Source of the DNA: AVCC01 sp041736255
Lineage (GTDB): Bacteria; Pseudomonadota; Gammaproteobacteria; Burkholderiales; Burkholderiaceae_D
Reading direction: 5' to 3'
Assembly (NCBI GenBank): GCA_041736255.1
Contig: JBGSTZ010000112.1
Location: forward strand, 1 to 13,143
DNA: 13,143 nucleotides
Shown here: one piece after another, positions 1 to 5,880 of the stretch
Position numbering within the stretch: the first letter of the stretch is position 1
Layout: each line of letters starts with the position of its first letter
The notes under the pieces: generated by a model
The model's database searches: none
What the model was told of the DNA's origin: nothing
The model's input: the letters and a program-made list of their open reading frames with translations, nothing else
Position numbers and translations under genes: made by a program

Positions 1-54
1 GGTGTCAAACAGGCGCTTCATCCTCTTTTCAACCCGTGCGTTGTAGTGTTCCAT
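1..54 (-). CDS. Possible 5' end of a gene running off the left edge
   Basis: Read on the minus strand from the ATG at 54, the frame stays open to the window edge and gives an 18-residue start rich in charged residues (MEHYNARVEKRMKRLFDT). The frame is also open for about ten codons upstream of this ATG, to a TAA, and encodes KCDWFAFEIA just before the Met. The composition looks like real protein. Only a weak GAG stands upstream as a ribosome binding site. The piece could therefore be a true start, or the inside of a gene broken at its 5' side. I do not recognise the family. Confidence 0.3.
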   Translation of the reverse strand, partial: MEHYNARVEKRMKRLFDT

Positions 55-379
55 GGCAATCTCGAATGCGAACCAATCACATTTAATTTATAGTCCATTG
101 AGCACAGTGCGGGAAGTTATTTCGTACACGTTCCTAAGCGGAGAATATTCAGGCACTAAACACTTTCATTCATGGGGTGTTTTGATAATCGCTGTCAATC
201 GCACTACACCACCACAAATGCAGCCTCATGGGGTCGTTTTTATTTGCAGGCTTCGGATAGGTGCTTCGGTCGTGCATCTTGTCGTACCCCCATTTCGGTG
301 TTCTCGGTTAGCGCTGGCATGCTAACCTTAAAGTTCGTGTGAGAGCTAGGATAAAGTTTTAGCCGATTGCCTGATACGG
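55..379. other. Stretch without a convincing gene
   Basis: I see no supported gene here. A 90-codon plus-strand frame covers most of it, but it has no ribosome binding site and unremarkable composition. Visible structure is limited to a perfect 7-bp inverted repeat, GGTTAGC (306-312) and GCTAACC (321-327), around an 8-nt loop, and two similar short direct motifs beginning TCATGGGGT (near 171 and 226). The inverted repeat resembles the arms of recombination or terminator sites, but it lacks a T-run and does not match integron attC core rules (one base off RYYYAAC and GTTRRRY). Confidence 0.4.
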
Positions 380-385
380 TCAGGC
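369..385 (-). terminator. Hairpin across the higA stop codon, weak terminator candidate
   Basis: GCCTGA (369-374) and TCAGGC (380-385) form a perfect 6-bp stem around the loop TACGG. The right arm contains the higA stop codon. On the minus strand the hairpin is followed by an A-rich segment, not a run of T. It would be a poor intrinsic terminator, although it may stabilise the 3' end of the message. Confidence 0.25.
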
Positions 386-697
386 GACGGTTGAAGCTGA
401 AATACTTGCCGCACGCTGCACTTTCGGCAACCCCACTTTCCTTGCTTGCCAGAGGTCATAAGCAGCCTGCTCTGCAATCCATAGGTCAGCACGCCCGCCA
501 CGCTCCACGCCCAACCATGCTTCCAGTCGTAACGCCATCATTGGAGATATGGCGGCGCGGCAATTCAAAACCCGCGACAATGCAGCGCGAGTAATGCCCA
601 GTTGTTCAGCGGCGGCGGTCACGCTCAAACCCAGCGCAGGCAAAACGTCCTCTCGCAAGGTTTCGCCGGGGTGCGGTGGGTTATACATTCTGCTCAT
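380..697 (-). CDS. higA: HigA-type antitoxin, XRE-family helix-turn-helix
   Basis: This 105-residue protein is the antitoxin partner of the adjacent HigB-like toxin. Members of this family neutralise the toxin by binding it and repress the operon through their helix-turn-helix. The N-terminus carries the family's NPPHPGE motif (residues 6-12). The helix-turn-helix lies at about residues 24-45, followed by NCRAAISPMMALRLE, a near-canonical continuation, and the QAAYDLWQAR segment (77-86). I chose the ATG at 697 over an in-frame ATG at 754 because AGGAG stands at 706-710, 8 nt upstream, and the family begins just before NPPHPGE. It is cotranscribed with higB, which lies immediately upstream on the same strand. 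The antitoxin frame looks intact although the toxin frame does not. Its length agrees with the family. A C-terminal extension rich in Ala and Ser after residue 95 is less typical. Confidence 0.9.
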   Translation of the reverse strand: MSRMYNPPHPGETLREDVLPALGLSVTAAAEQLGITRAALSRVLNCRAAISPMMALRLEAWLGVERGGRADLWIAEQAAYDLWQARKVGLPKVQRAASISASTVA

Positions 698-986
698 ATT
701 CGTTTCTCCTAGTGATAATCCAGATAATAACCAGCACGGCATCACCATCTTCAAACTTGAAAGTTAAGCGCCAATTACCGTTCACTGTCACCGCGTAATG
801 CTGGGCAAGATTTCCGCTCAAAAGATGCCACCCCCAACCCGGCACGTTCATATCCTCAGCACCTTTGGCAAGTTCCAGCCGTTCCAGTTGGCGCTTCAGC
901 CTTGGCGCATGACTCGGCTGTATGCCAGCCTTGCTTCCCTTTTCAAAGAATGCTTGCAAGCCTTTGTGCCGGAATGTTTTAATCAT
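681..986 (-). CDS. higB: HigB-type toxin (RelE superfamily) with a frame-shifted C-terminus
   Basis: HigB-family toxins are ribosome-dependent mRNA interferases. The first 86 residues match the family closely: the start MIKTFRHKGL, the SKAGIQPSHAPRL stretch (18-30), a Trp-His at 53-54 and NGNWRLTFKF (69-78). After Val86 the frame reads IIWIITRRNEYEQNV, which is unlike the family. Inserting one G between 728 and 729 would instead give DYLDYH and a TAG at 709-711, for a total of 92 residues, the usual length. Asp-Tyr-His at the C-terminus is part of the reported active site in Proteus HigB. The gene is therefore probably a recent frameshift mutant with an inactive toxin, unless the base is a sequencing error. 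As it stands the frame overlaps higA by 17 bp; the restored frame would end 11 bp before higA. No clear ribosome binding site precedes the ATG at 986. Confidence 0.85.
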   Translation of the reverse strand: MIKTFRHKGLQAFFEKGSKAGIQPSHAPRLKRQLERLELAKGAEDMNVPGWGWHLLSGNLAQHYAVTVNGNWRLTFKFEDGDAVLVIIWIITRRNEYEQNV

Positions 987-991
987 GACTG

Positions 992-1020
992 ATCGTATAG
1001 CGTAGCGTTACAGATATCAA
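992..1020 (-). promoter_or_regulatory. Candidate higBA promoter and operator
   Basis: On the minus strand TTGATA (1015-1020) and TACGAT (992-997) are separated by 17 nt, a good sigma-70 arrangement. Between them is an imperfect palindrome, GTAGCGTTAC on the plus strand (1002-1011, 8 of 10 positions symmetric), which could be the HigA operator. Transcription would start almost on the higB ATG, implying a leaderless or nearly leaderless toxin message. This is inferred from spacing only. Confidence 0.45.
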
Positions 1021-1329
1021 TCTGATTTCACTACTTTTAGTCCGACGCGACTGGCACATAGTCGATTTGTGCCTGTTCCAATATTTACGCTTTAATCTTG
1101 ATGTGCCATATGCGCAGCAGGCGAGGCTTTATAAATAAGCACCAATAACCGGGTTTCCGATTTGGCGAACGGCGGCAAACCATGCTGCCGCCTGTTCACG
1201 TTGCAGCACGTCGTTTTTACCTTCGACTTGCCCAGACTTTCGCGGACCTTCTTGCTTTGGGCTACATTTTCTTTACGGATTCCAACATAGACCGGATACG
1301 CAGCGCACCAGAAGAGGCAGGCTTTGACG
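1021..1329. other. Stretch without a supported gene
   Basis: I see no gene that can be supported between higB and the DUF2058 gene. The clearest structure is a perfect 7-bp inverted repeat, GGCGGCA (1171-1177) and TGCCGCC (1186-1192), with an 8-nt loop and no T-run. On the minus strand there is an open frame down to a TAA at 1092-1094 without a usable early start codon. A separate short tail reading LEQAQIDYVPVASD ends in a stop near 1039. Both may be remnants of decayed genes. Confidence 0.4.
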
Positions 1330-1866
1330 CTACCACATCAAGTCGTCCGGGATTTGGAAGGCGGCATACGGATCGTCCGCGTCGATCTCGGTGCTGGTCT
1401 TGTTGACCCGCACGACGAGCGCGGCATCGCGTTCGGCGATCTTGTCGGCGACAATCCTGGGTACTAATTCAGTGGTGCCGCCCTGGCAAACAATCACCAG
1501 GCGCCCGGCGATTAAATGTGCCTGGACCGCGGCCGACACATACATCCGTTGGACCTTCTTGTCGTGGGTAAAGTTGTAGGCGATATCTCCTGCGCCTTTG
1601 CTCTGGCGATTCTGCTGCACCATCTGGGCAATTTGCGCCATGATCGCCTTTTCAGTGGCAGCCGCATCGCGTTGGGCATTGAGTTCGCGGGCCCGCTCGG
1701 CATTCTTGCGTTGCGTATCGAGTGCGGCCAGGCGCGCCTCATCGACACTCTGCGTGCCGGTCCGACGCTCGACTTTCTTTTGCTTGCTCTTGTCCTGGTG
1801 GGCCAGTTTGACTTTGTTTTTATCGACCAGGCCGGCTTTCAAAAACTGCTCTTGCAAAGAGGCCAT
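1330..1866 (-). CDS. DUF2058 family protein (YaiL-like)
   Basis: This 178-residue soluble protein belongs to the DUF2058 family, sometimes labelled nucleoprotein/polynucleotide-associated enzyme; its biochemical role is not established. The start MASLQEQFLKAGLVDK, the basic KSKQKK patch (26-31), a long charged coiled-coil-like helix (about 40-90) and the closing DDPYAAFQIPDDLMW (164-178) are characteristic. The C-terminal half (about 93-160) would form the globular part. The start at 1866 is preferred over 1935 because GGAG lies 8 nt upstream and the family begins with MxSLQEQ. The gene stands alone, and no terminator is obvious right after the stop codon. Confidence 0.88.
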   Translation of the reverse strand: MASLQEQFLKAGLVDKNKVKLAHQDKSKQKKVERRTGTQSVDEARLAALDTQRKNAERARELNAQRDAAATEKAIMAQIAQMVQQNRQSKGAGDIAYNFTHDKKVQRMYVSAAVQAHLIAGRLVIVCQGGTTELVPRIVADKIAERDAALVVRVNKTSTEIDADDPYAAFQIPDDLMW

Positions 1867-2042
1867 ATGTGCTACTCCATAAATAGGGTTTGCCGGCCCA
1901 GACAGCGGTGCTGGCCAGTGGAAAGGCGTTAGCATAGCAAAAAGTTGACTCTGCAGACCAGCGATCGCAGCCTTGCCGCCGCATGTAGCCTCCGTCTTGA
2001 AAATCTTTATGTCGGGAGTTCGATTTCACCCCGTGTAGCCAT

Positions 2043-2083
2043 AAAAACAGAAGACCACCGAAACCGGTGGCCATCTGTCTTCT
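2043..2083 (-). terminator. Intrinsic terminator of the universal stress protein gene
   Basis: On the minus strand, AGAAGA (2078-2083) pairs with TCTTCT (2049-2054) and CCACCG (2065-2070) pairs with CGGTGG (2055-2060) around a GTTT loop, leaving a 7-nt bulge on the 5' side. A run of five T follows after one G (2043-2047). It lies 47 bp past the usp stop codon and fits a rho-independent terminator with an unusual split stem. Confidence 0.75.
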
Positions 2084-2129
2084 ATTACGCATCAAGCATG
2101 CAGGATGAAGATACTTTTCGAACCGAGTT

Positions 2130-2942
2130 TTAATTGGACATCAGAACCGGCACTGTCATGTGCCGAAGTATGTAGCGGGTGCCTGCGCCGCGACTCACAA
2201 ACGGTAGCCCGATATGACCATGGGCTCCCATGACTAGCAGATCGGAGCCGAGGTCGGCAGCCCGGTTGAGCAACATGTCCATGATGCCGACATCGTTGAC
2301 CAACATGATTTCCGATTTAGCCTGAATGTCGTGACTGGCAAGATGGCGGGTCACTTCATTGTTACTGTTATGGGCATCTTCGGTAGTGGTAGAAAACGAC
2401 ATGACCGTGGCGTCCTCACAGCCTTCTATCAGTGGTAGTGCATCGTTGAGTGCCCGCGCCGCCTCGCGGGCATCGCTCCAGGCGATCAAGGGGTGCTTGG
2501 CCACTTCTTGGAAAGTGCCGACGTAAGGCAAGATCAGTACCGGCCGGCCAGAATTGAGAACCACTTCCTCGACCAGATCTGCTGGCACAGTATGCTTGGC
2601 CGTTTCGTCATACTGACCCATTATGACCAAATCGGCATGACGCGCTAGATCCGTGATGTGGCGTAGCACTTCAGATTCACTACCGCGATTAATGTCGTGC
2701 CATTCGGCTTGCGGCAGGCCGGCCGTGGCGTTCTCGAATGCCGCCTTGCTAGCTTCGGCGGCTTCGGTATATGCCGCCGTGGGCCAAGTCGAGACCGCAC
2801 CCACCTGTTGCGATGGAGCGAGTTGTCCAAACACGCCGATCAGTCGCGCCTGATGCCGGCGCGCCAGCGATGCCGCGAGTTCCAGCCTCGATGCAGTCCG
2901 CGTGCTTTGGTCCAGATGAACCATCAAATTCTTCAGTGACAT
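2130..2942 (-). CDS. Universal stress protein with two Usp domains
   Basis: At 270 residues this is a tandem UspA-fold protein, about twice the single-domain length. Domain 1 covers about residues 1-140, starting with KNLMVHLDQS and ending with the PVLILPYVG strand. Domain 2 covers about 150-270. Domain 2 keeps a nucleotide-binding-like glycine pattern, GAHGH at 239-243 followed by RGAGT at 251-255, then TRYILRHMTVPVLMSN. Domain 1 has MGQYD (108-112) in the corresponding place, so it has probably lost the Gly-rich ATP motif. Such proteins are cytoplasmic and are induced by stress or stationary phase; the exact role here is unknown. CGGAGA upstream supports the ATG at 2942. It is a single-gene unit with a candidate promoter at 3058-3087 and its own terminator. 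Confidence 0.92.
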   Translation of the reverse strand: MSLKNLMVHLDQSTRTASRLELAASLARRHQARLIGVFGQLAPSQQVGAVSTWPTAAYTEAAEASKAAFENATAGLPQAEWHDINRGSESEVLRHITDLARHADLVIMGQYDETAKHTVPADLVEEVVLNSGRPVLILPYVGTFQEVAKHPLIAWSDAREAARALNDALPLIEGCEDATVMSFSTTTEDAHNSNNEVTRHLASHDIQAKSEIMLVNDVGIMDMLLNRAADLGSDLLVMGAHGHIGLPFVSRGAGTRYILRHMTVPVLMSN

Positions 2943-3009
2943 TTTTTATTCTCCGCATCGTAAAAAAAATACATTTCAGATAACCCTAAAGGTATCACCC
3001 TATCGGTCG

Positions 3010-3053
3010 GTATCGAATCCGCGTGGTATTGATTCGTCTCCCGGCTTCGATAC
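3010..3053. promoter_or_regulatory. Inverted repeat in the usp leader, possible operator
   Basis: GTATCGAA (3010-3017) and TTCGATAC (3046-3053) form a perfect 8-bp inverted repeat with 28 nt between the arms. It begins at the predicted usp transcription start and extends into the leader, where a repressor site or a leader stem would sit. I do not recognise the motif as belonging to a named regulator. Confidence 0.3.
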
Positions 3054-3057
3054 GCCA

Positions 3058-3087
3058 AGTATATGCAAGTTCTATGATGCGGTGCAA
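3058..3087 (-). promoter_or_regulatory. Candidate usp promoter
   Basis: On the minus strand, TTGCAC (3082-3087) and TATACT (3058-3063) are separated by 18 nt. The -10 matches consensus at five of six positions; the -35 is weak. The start would lie near 3051, giving a leader of about 110 nt before the usp ATG. Confidence 0.4.
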
Positions 3088-3154
3088 TTAAGTAAGTTTG
3101 TAAAACTGATATTAAAAACGTTGATGAGTCGAAACTCCCAGCTACAAATGGACT

Positions 3155-3772
3155 TTAATGCGTCTTATTTTGCGATTTCGTACCCATCATGATGCGGTCA
3201 CTGTACGCGATCGCCATTGCGGAAAGCAGGAAAACCACATGGATGCCGGTCTGCGCCAGCAGCGTCTTTTCATCATAGGCCTTGGCGTTGATGAAAGTTT
3301 TCAGCAAATGGATCGATGAAATGCCGATGATCGCCGTCGCCAGTTTTACTTTCAGCACCGACGCGTTCACATGCGACAGCCATTCCGGTTGATCCGGGTG
3401 GCTCTCCAGATTCATCCGCGACACGAAAGTCTCGTAGCCGCCGACAATCACCATGATCAGCAGGTTGGAAATCATCACCACGTCGATCAGGCCCAGCACC
3501 ACCAGCATGATCGTGGTTTCAGTCAGCTTGCTTGGCCTGACCATGCCGTCGATCGTGACCGCATCCAGAATATGCTTGAGCGCTACTTCATTGCCGAACA
3601 CGGCACCGATAAGGTCGGACAATTCAACCCAGAAATGGAATACATAGACGCATTGGGCCAGAATCAGGCCGAGATACAGAGGCAGTTGCAGCCAGCGCGT
3701 CATGAAGATGAAGTTCGCCAGCGGGCGAATGGGTTTTGCGTAAATAATTTCAGGATCGTCAGGGATTTTCAT
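3155..3772 (-). CDS. UPF0114 family inner membrane protein (YqhA-like)
   Basis: This 205-residue protein resembles the UPF0114/YqhA family (TIGR00645), integral inner-membrane proteins of unknown function. Four hydrophobic segments are visible: about 29-49 (LPLYLGLILAQCVYVF), 88-111 (IMLVVLGLIDVVMISNLLIMVIVGG), 141-160 and 172-190. The LIDVVMISNLLIMVIVGGYE stretch and the later HLLKTF (155-160) are typical of the family. The start at 3772 is chosen over 3913 because AGAAGG lies 4-5 nt upstream and the extra N-terminal residues look non-coding. It is divergent from ychF across about 250 bp. A minus-strand TATAAT at 3912-3917 could be its -10. No role can be deduced from the context. Confidence 0.88.
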   Translation of the reverse strand: MKIPDDPEIIYAKPIRPLANFIFMTRWLQLPLYLGLILAQCVYVFHFWVELSDLIGAVFGNEVALKHILDAVTIDGMVRPSKLTETTIMLVVLGLIDVVMISNLLIMVIVGGYETFVSRMNLESHPDQPEWLSHVNASVLKVKLATAIIGISSIHLLKTFINAKAYDEKTLLAQTGIHVVFLLSAMAIAYSDRIMMGTKSQNKTH

Positions 3773-3911
3773 GAAGCCTTCTTTTGTGATGTGCGGAAAA
3801 ATGCGCTCCGGCATTCTACATGGGCTCGTTATCCTTTGACTTCGATGCCAACGGATGTCTTGTTGCCAATCAATCTCCAGATGACAAGATTTGATTAATT
3901 TTTGCTGCGGC

Positions 3912-3917
3912 ATTATA
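3912..3917 (-). promoter_or_regulatory. Possible -10 of the UPF0114 gene
   Basis: A perfect TATAAT is present on the minus strand, about 140 nt upstream of the start codon, in an otherwise GC-rich setting. No convincing -35 stands at the right distance, so the assignment is tentative. Confidence 0.3.
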
Positions 3918-3980
3918 GCGGCGTTTTATGCGACTGCCGGCGCGAGTCCCGGATAAATCAATCCAACACCATGCATCCGG

Positions 3981-3986
3981 TAAAAT
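3981..3986 (+). promoter_or_regulatory. Possible -10 of ychF
   Basis: TAAAAT lies 32 bp before the ychF start codon and would give a leader of about 25 nt. The hexamer 17 nt upstream (TCAATC) is a poor -35. Confidence 0.3.
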
Positions 3987-4018
3987 AGCGCCTTAATTCC
4001 ATTTGCAAAGCACATATC

Positions 4019-5110
4019 ATGAGTCTCCAATGCGGCATCGTCGGCCTGCCTAACGTCGGTAAATCCACCCTTTTCAACGCGCTCACGAAAGCCGGCATTC
4101 CGGCCGAGAATTATCCGTTTTGCACCATCGAGCCTAACGTCGGCGTAGTCGAAGTGCCGGACCCGCGTCTGGTTGCGCTGTCTGAAATCGTCAAGCCACA
4201 GCGGGTGCAGAACGCGATCGTCGAATTCGTCGATATCGCCGGCCTGGTGGCAGGTGCATCCAAGGGTGAAGGCTTGGGCAACCAGTTCCTCGCCCACATC
4301 CGCGAGACTGACGCGATTGTCAACGTGGTGCGCTGCTTCGAAGACGACAACGTAATCCACGTCGCCGGCAAGATCAGCCCGCTGGACGACATCGAAGTAA
4401 TCCAGACCGAACTGGCGCTGGCCGATATGGGCACAGTCGAAAAAGCAATTCATCGCGAGCAAAAGAAAGCCCGTTCCGGCGACAAAGATGCTGCCAAGCT
4501 AGTCGAATTGCTGGAACGCATCATGCCGCATCTGAACGAAGCGCAACCGGTGCGCGCAATGGGGCTGGATGCGGAAGAAATGCTGCTGATTAAGTCGATG
4601 TGCCTGATTACCGCCAAGCCGGCGATGTATGTGGCCAACGTGTCCGACACCGGCTTCACCGACAACCCGCTGCTGGATCAACTGACCGCCTACGCGGCTT
4701 CGCAAAACGCGCCTATCGTCGCCATTTGCGCCTCGATTGAAGCTGAAATCGCCGACCTTGAAGAGGAAGACAAGGCTGCATTTCTGGGCGACATGGGACT
4801 GGAAGAGCCCGGCCTGAACCGCCTGATCCGCGCCGCCTACAAGCTGCTCGGCCTGCAGACCTACTTCACCGCCGGCGTCAAGGAAGTGCGCGCCTGGACC
4901 ATCCACGCGGGCGACACCGGGCCGCAGGCAGCCGGCGTGATCCACACCGACTTCGAACGCGGCTACATCCGCGCCCAGACCATCGCCTATGAAGACTTCA
5001 TCACCTACAAGGGCGAAGCAGGTGCCAAGGAAGCGGGCAAGATGCGCGCCGAGGGCAAGGAATACGTGGTCAAGGATGGCGACGTGCTGAACTTCCTGTT
5101 CAACGTCTGA
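4019..5110 (+). CDS. ychF: Redox-regulated ATPase/GTPase YchF (Obg-related, OLA1 orthologue)
   Basis: This 363-residue cytoplasmic P-loop NTPase binds ribosomes and, in this family, prefers ATP. Its length is exactly that of E. coli YchF. Visible motifs are the P-loop GLPNVGKST (9-17), the switch I region NYPFCTIEPNVG (31-42), switch II DIAGLVAGASKGEGLGNQF (72-90) and the specificity motif at 207-210. The C-terminal TGS domain covers about 280-363 and contains TYFTAGVKEVRAW and the closing KDGDVLNFLFNV. The specificity motif reads NVSD where E. coli has NVNE, so the final Glu is replaced by Asp, a conservative change at the position that lets this family use ATP. The ribosome binding site is weak. 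The gene stands alone and is followed by a strong terminator. In many genomes ychF lies beside pth; that gene is not between ychF and its terminator here. Confidence 0.97.
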   Translation: MSLQCGIVGLPNVGKSTLFNALTKAGIPAENYPFCTIEPNVGVVEVPDPRLVALSEIVKPQRVQNAIVEFVDIAGLVAGASKGEGLGNQFLAHIRETDAIVNVVRCFEDDNVIHVAGKISPLDDIEVIQTELALADMGTVEKAIHREQKKARSGDKDAAKLVELLERIMPHLNEAQPVRAMGLDAEEMLLIKSMCLITAKPAMYVANVSDTGFTDNPLLDQLTAYAASQNAPIVAICASIEAEIADLEEEDKAAFLGDMGLEEPGLNRLIRAAYKLLGLQTYFTAGVKEVRAWTIHAGDTGPQAAGVIHTDFERGYIRAQTIAYEDFITYKGEAGAKEAGKMRAEGKEYVVKDGDVLNFLFNV

Positions 5111-5169
5111 GTCAAAACACTTGCTTCTACTTGCTTCCTGATATTTCAAAAATCTCATCAAGCATCTTT

Positions 5170-5195
5170 AAAGCCCAGTTTTTACTGGGCTTTTT
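5170..5195 (+). terminator. Intrinsic terminator of ychF
   Basis: AAAGCCCAGT (5170-5179) and ACTGGGCTTT (5184-5193) form a perfect 10-bp stem with a TTTT loop, followed by further T residues to 5195. It lies 59 bp after the ychF stop codon. The upstream A residues could also let it work on the minus strand. Confidence 0.92.
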
Positions 5196-5205
5196 AACAA
5201 CCGAT

Positions 5206-5341
5206 GTTACGCACGGCACACGTAAAACATAAAAAGCATTGTCCACGAAAGACACGAAAAGCACGAAAAACAGCAAGCAATGTCTATGCAGTTTTTGCGT
5301 GTCATTCGTGCCTTTCGTGGACAGAATTTTTTGTGCGTTAC
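5206..5341. repeat. Large palindromic intergenic repeat
   Basis: The left arm (5240-5271) begins TGTCCACGAAAG and the right arm (5291-5323) ends CTTTCGTGGACA. The two arms are inverted near-copies over about 32 bp, with a 19-nt loop. Within each arm a CACGAA unit recurs, as a small internal direct repeat. A further pair, GTTACGCAC (5206-5214) and GTGCGTTAC (5333-5341), matches at eight of nine positions and may mark the outer ends. Similar GTCCACGAAAGGCACGAA palindromes occur scattered between genes in other bacteria. I judge this to be a dispersed non-coding repeat and not part of the downstream gene. Confidence 0.7.
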
Positions 5342-5386
5342 TACATCCATCCGCCACGGAATTTGTACCGCAAGGAATTCCCTTTT

Positions 5387-5707
5387 ATGACCCGTGATAC
5401 TTCCGCATATAGACAAGTAGTTGTCGAATCCTTCATCGCGCCGGCTTCCACTGGAAAACGGGGCTTGGTGCAGATACGGCCGATCCAGGGGCAGGCATTT
5501 TCCAGCGAACTGCTGGTGCAGTGTTCCCGGCGGCTGACTGACACCGCCAGATTTCCAGTGGGCACACGGTTTTTACTTTTGGCAAAAATGACTGATCGTC
5601 TGGGCGGCACGCCTTTTTTGTATGCGTACCACGGCGACCCGGATGTAGTCGTCACGCATCAACAGGCGAAAGCATTCATAGCCGAATTCAAACGCGGCCG
5701 CATCTGA
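5387..5707 (+). CDS. Small conserved-looking protein of unknown function
   Basis: This 106-residue soluble protein has no signal peptide or membrane segment. It has a strand-rich look: VVVESFIAPASTGKRGLVQIRPIQGQ, then a hydrophobic TRFLLLAKMTD segment, then GGTPFLYAYHGDPDVVV (about 74-90) and a basic C-terminal helix (QQAKAFIAEFKRGRI). The ATG at 5387 is preferred to one at 5204 because AAGGA stands at 5372-5376 and the longer version would translate the palindromic repeat. I do not recognise a characterised family. Composition and a clean frame support it as real. It sits between the repeat and the convergent eda gene and has no operon partner. Confidence 0.65.
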   Translation: MTRDTSAYRQVVVESFIAPASTGKRGLVQIRPIQGQAFSSELLVQCSRRLTDTARFPVGTRFLLLAKMTDRLGGTPFLYAYHGDPDVVVTHQQAKAFIAEFKRGRI

Positions 5708-5854
5708 TTCCTAAGAACTTGGAACAAGGTAACTTGCAACCGGTGCATTCCAGATTTAACCCAGAATCAATATACCCTCTATAAAATTTTTAAAACATGC
5801 CAATTTCCGCATATTATTAAAGCGGTAATATTAATTACTGGCACCTGGGATATG

Positions 5855-5880
5855 AAAAATTGCTAGCGCAAAGCGCTCGC
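5855..5880 (-). terminator. Intrinsic terminator overlapping the eda stop codon
   Basis: On the minus strand GCGAGCGC (5873-5880) pairs with GCGCTAGC (5862-5869), with one internal mismatch, around a TTT loop. AA and then a run of T (5855-5859) follow. The eda stop codon TAG (5863-5865) lies inside the descending arm, so the last three sense codons and the stop are part of the terminator stem. Confidence 0.7.

Noticed and set aside
53..325. 90-codon plus-strand frame near the left edge
   Set aside because: No ribosome binding site, and composition unlike a folded protein. The minus-strand fragment at 1-54 looks more protein-like.
306..327. Integron attC-like arms (GGTTAGC and GCTAACC)
   Set aside because: The arms miss the attC core consensus by at least one base, and no cassette layout or integrase is present.
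1092..1328. Minus-strand open frame of about 78 codons between higB and the DUF2058 gene
   Set aside because: It has no early start codon or ribosome binding site, overlaps an inverted repeat, and matches no family I recognise. It may be a remnant but cannot be supported as a gene.
2005..2043. tRNA-like 3' half (GGGAGTTCGATT followed later by GCCA) suggesting a tRNA or attachment-site remnant
   Set aside because: The putative T-stem does not pair (two of five pairs fail), there is no acceptor or D-arm upstream, and the match rests only on the common GTTCGA string.
3125..3136. Terminator after the UPF0114 gene (GAGT-TCGA-ACTC type hairpin)
   Set aside because: The stem is only 4 bp and the T-run is several bases away, so it cannot be called.
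3926..5161. Long antisense frames (178 and 220 codons) opposite ychF
   Set aside because: They arise from the codon pattern of the strongly conserved ychF gene and have no support of their own.
5204..5386. Longer start for the 106-residue protein
   Set aside because: The extension would translate the palindromic repeat, and the better ribosome binding site belongs to the ATG at 5387.
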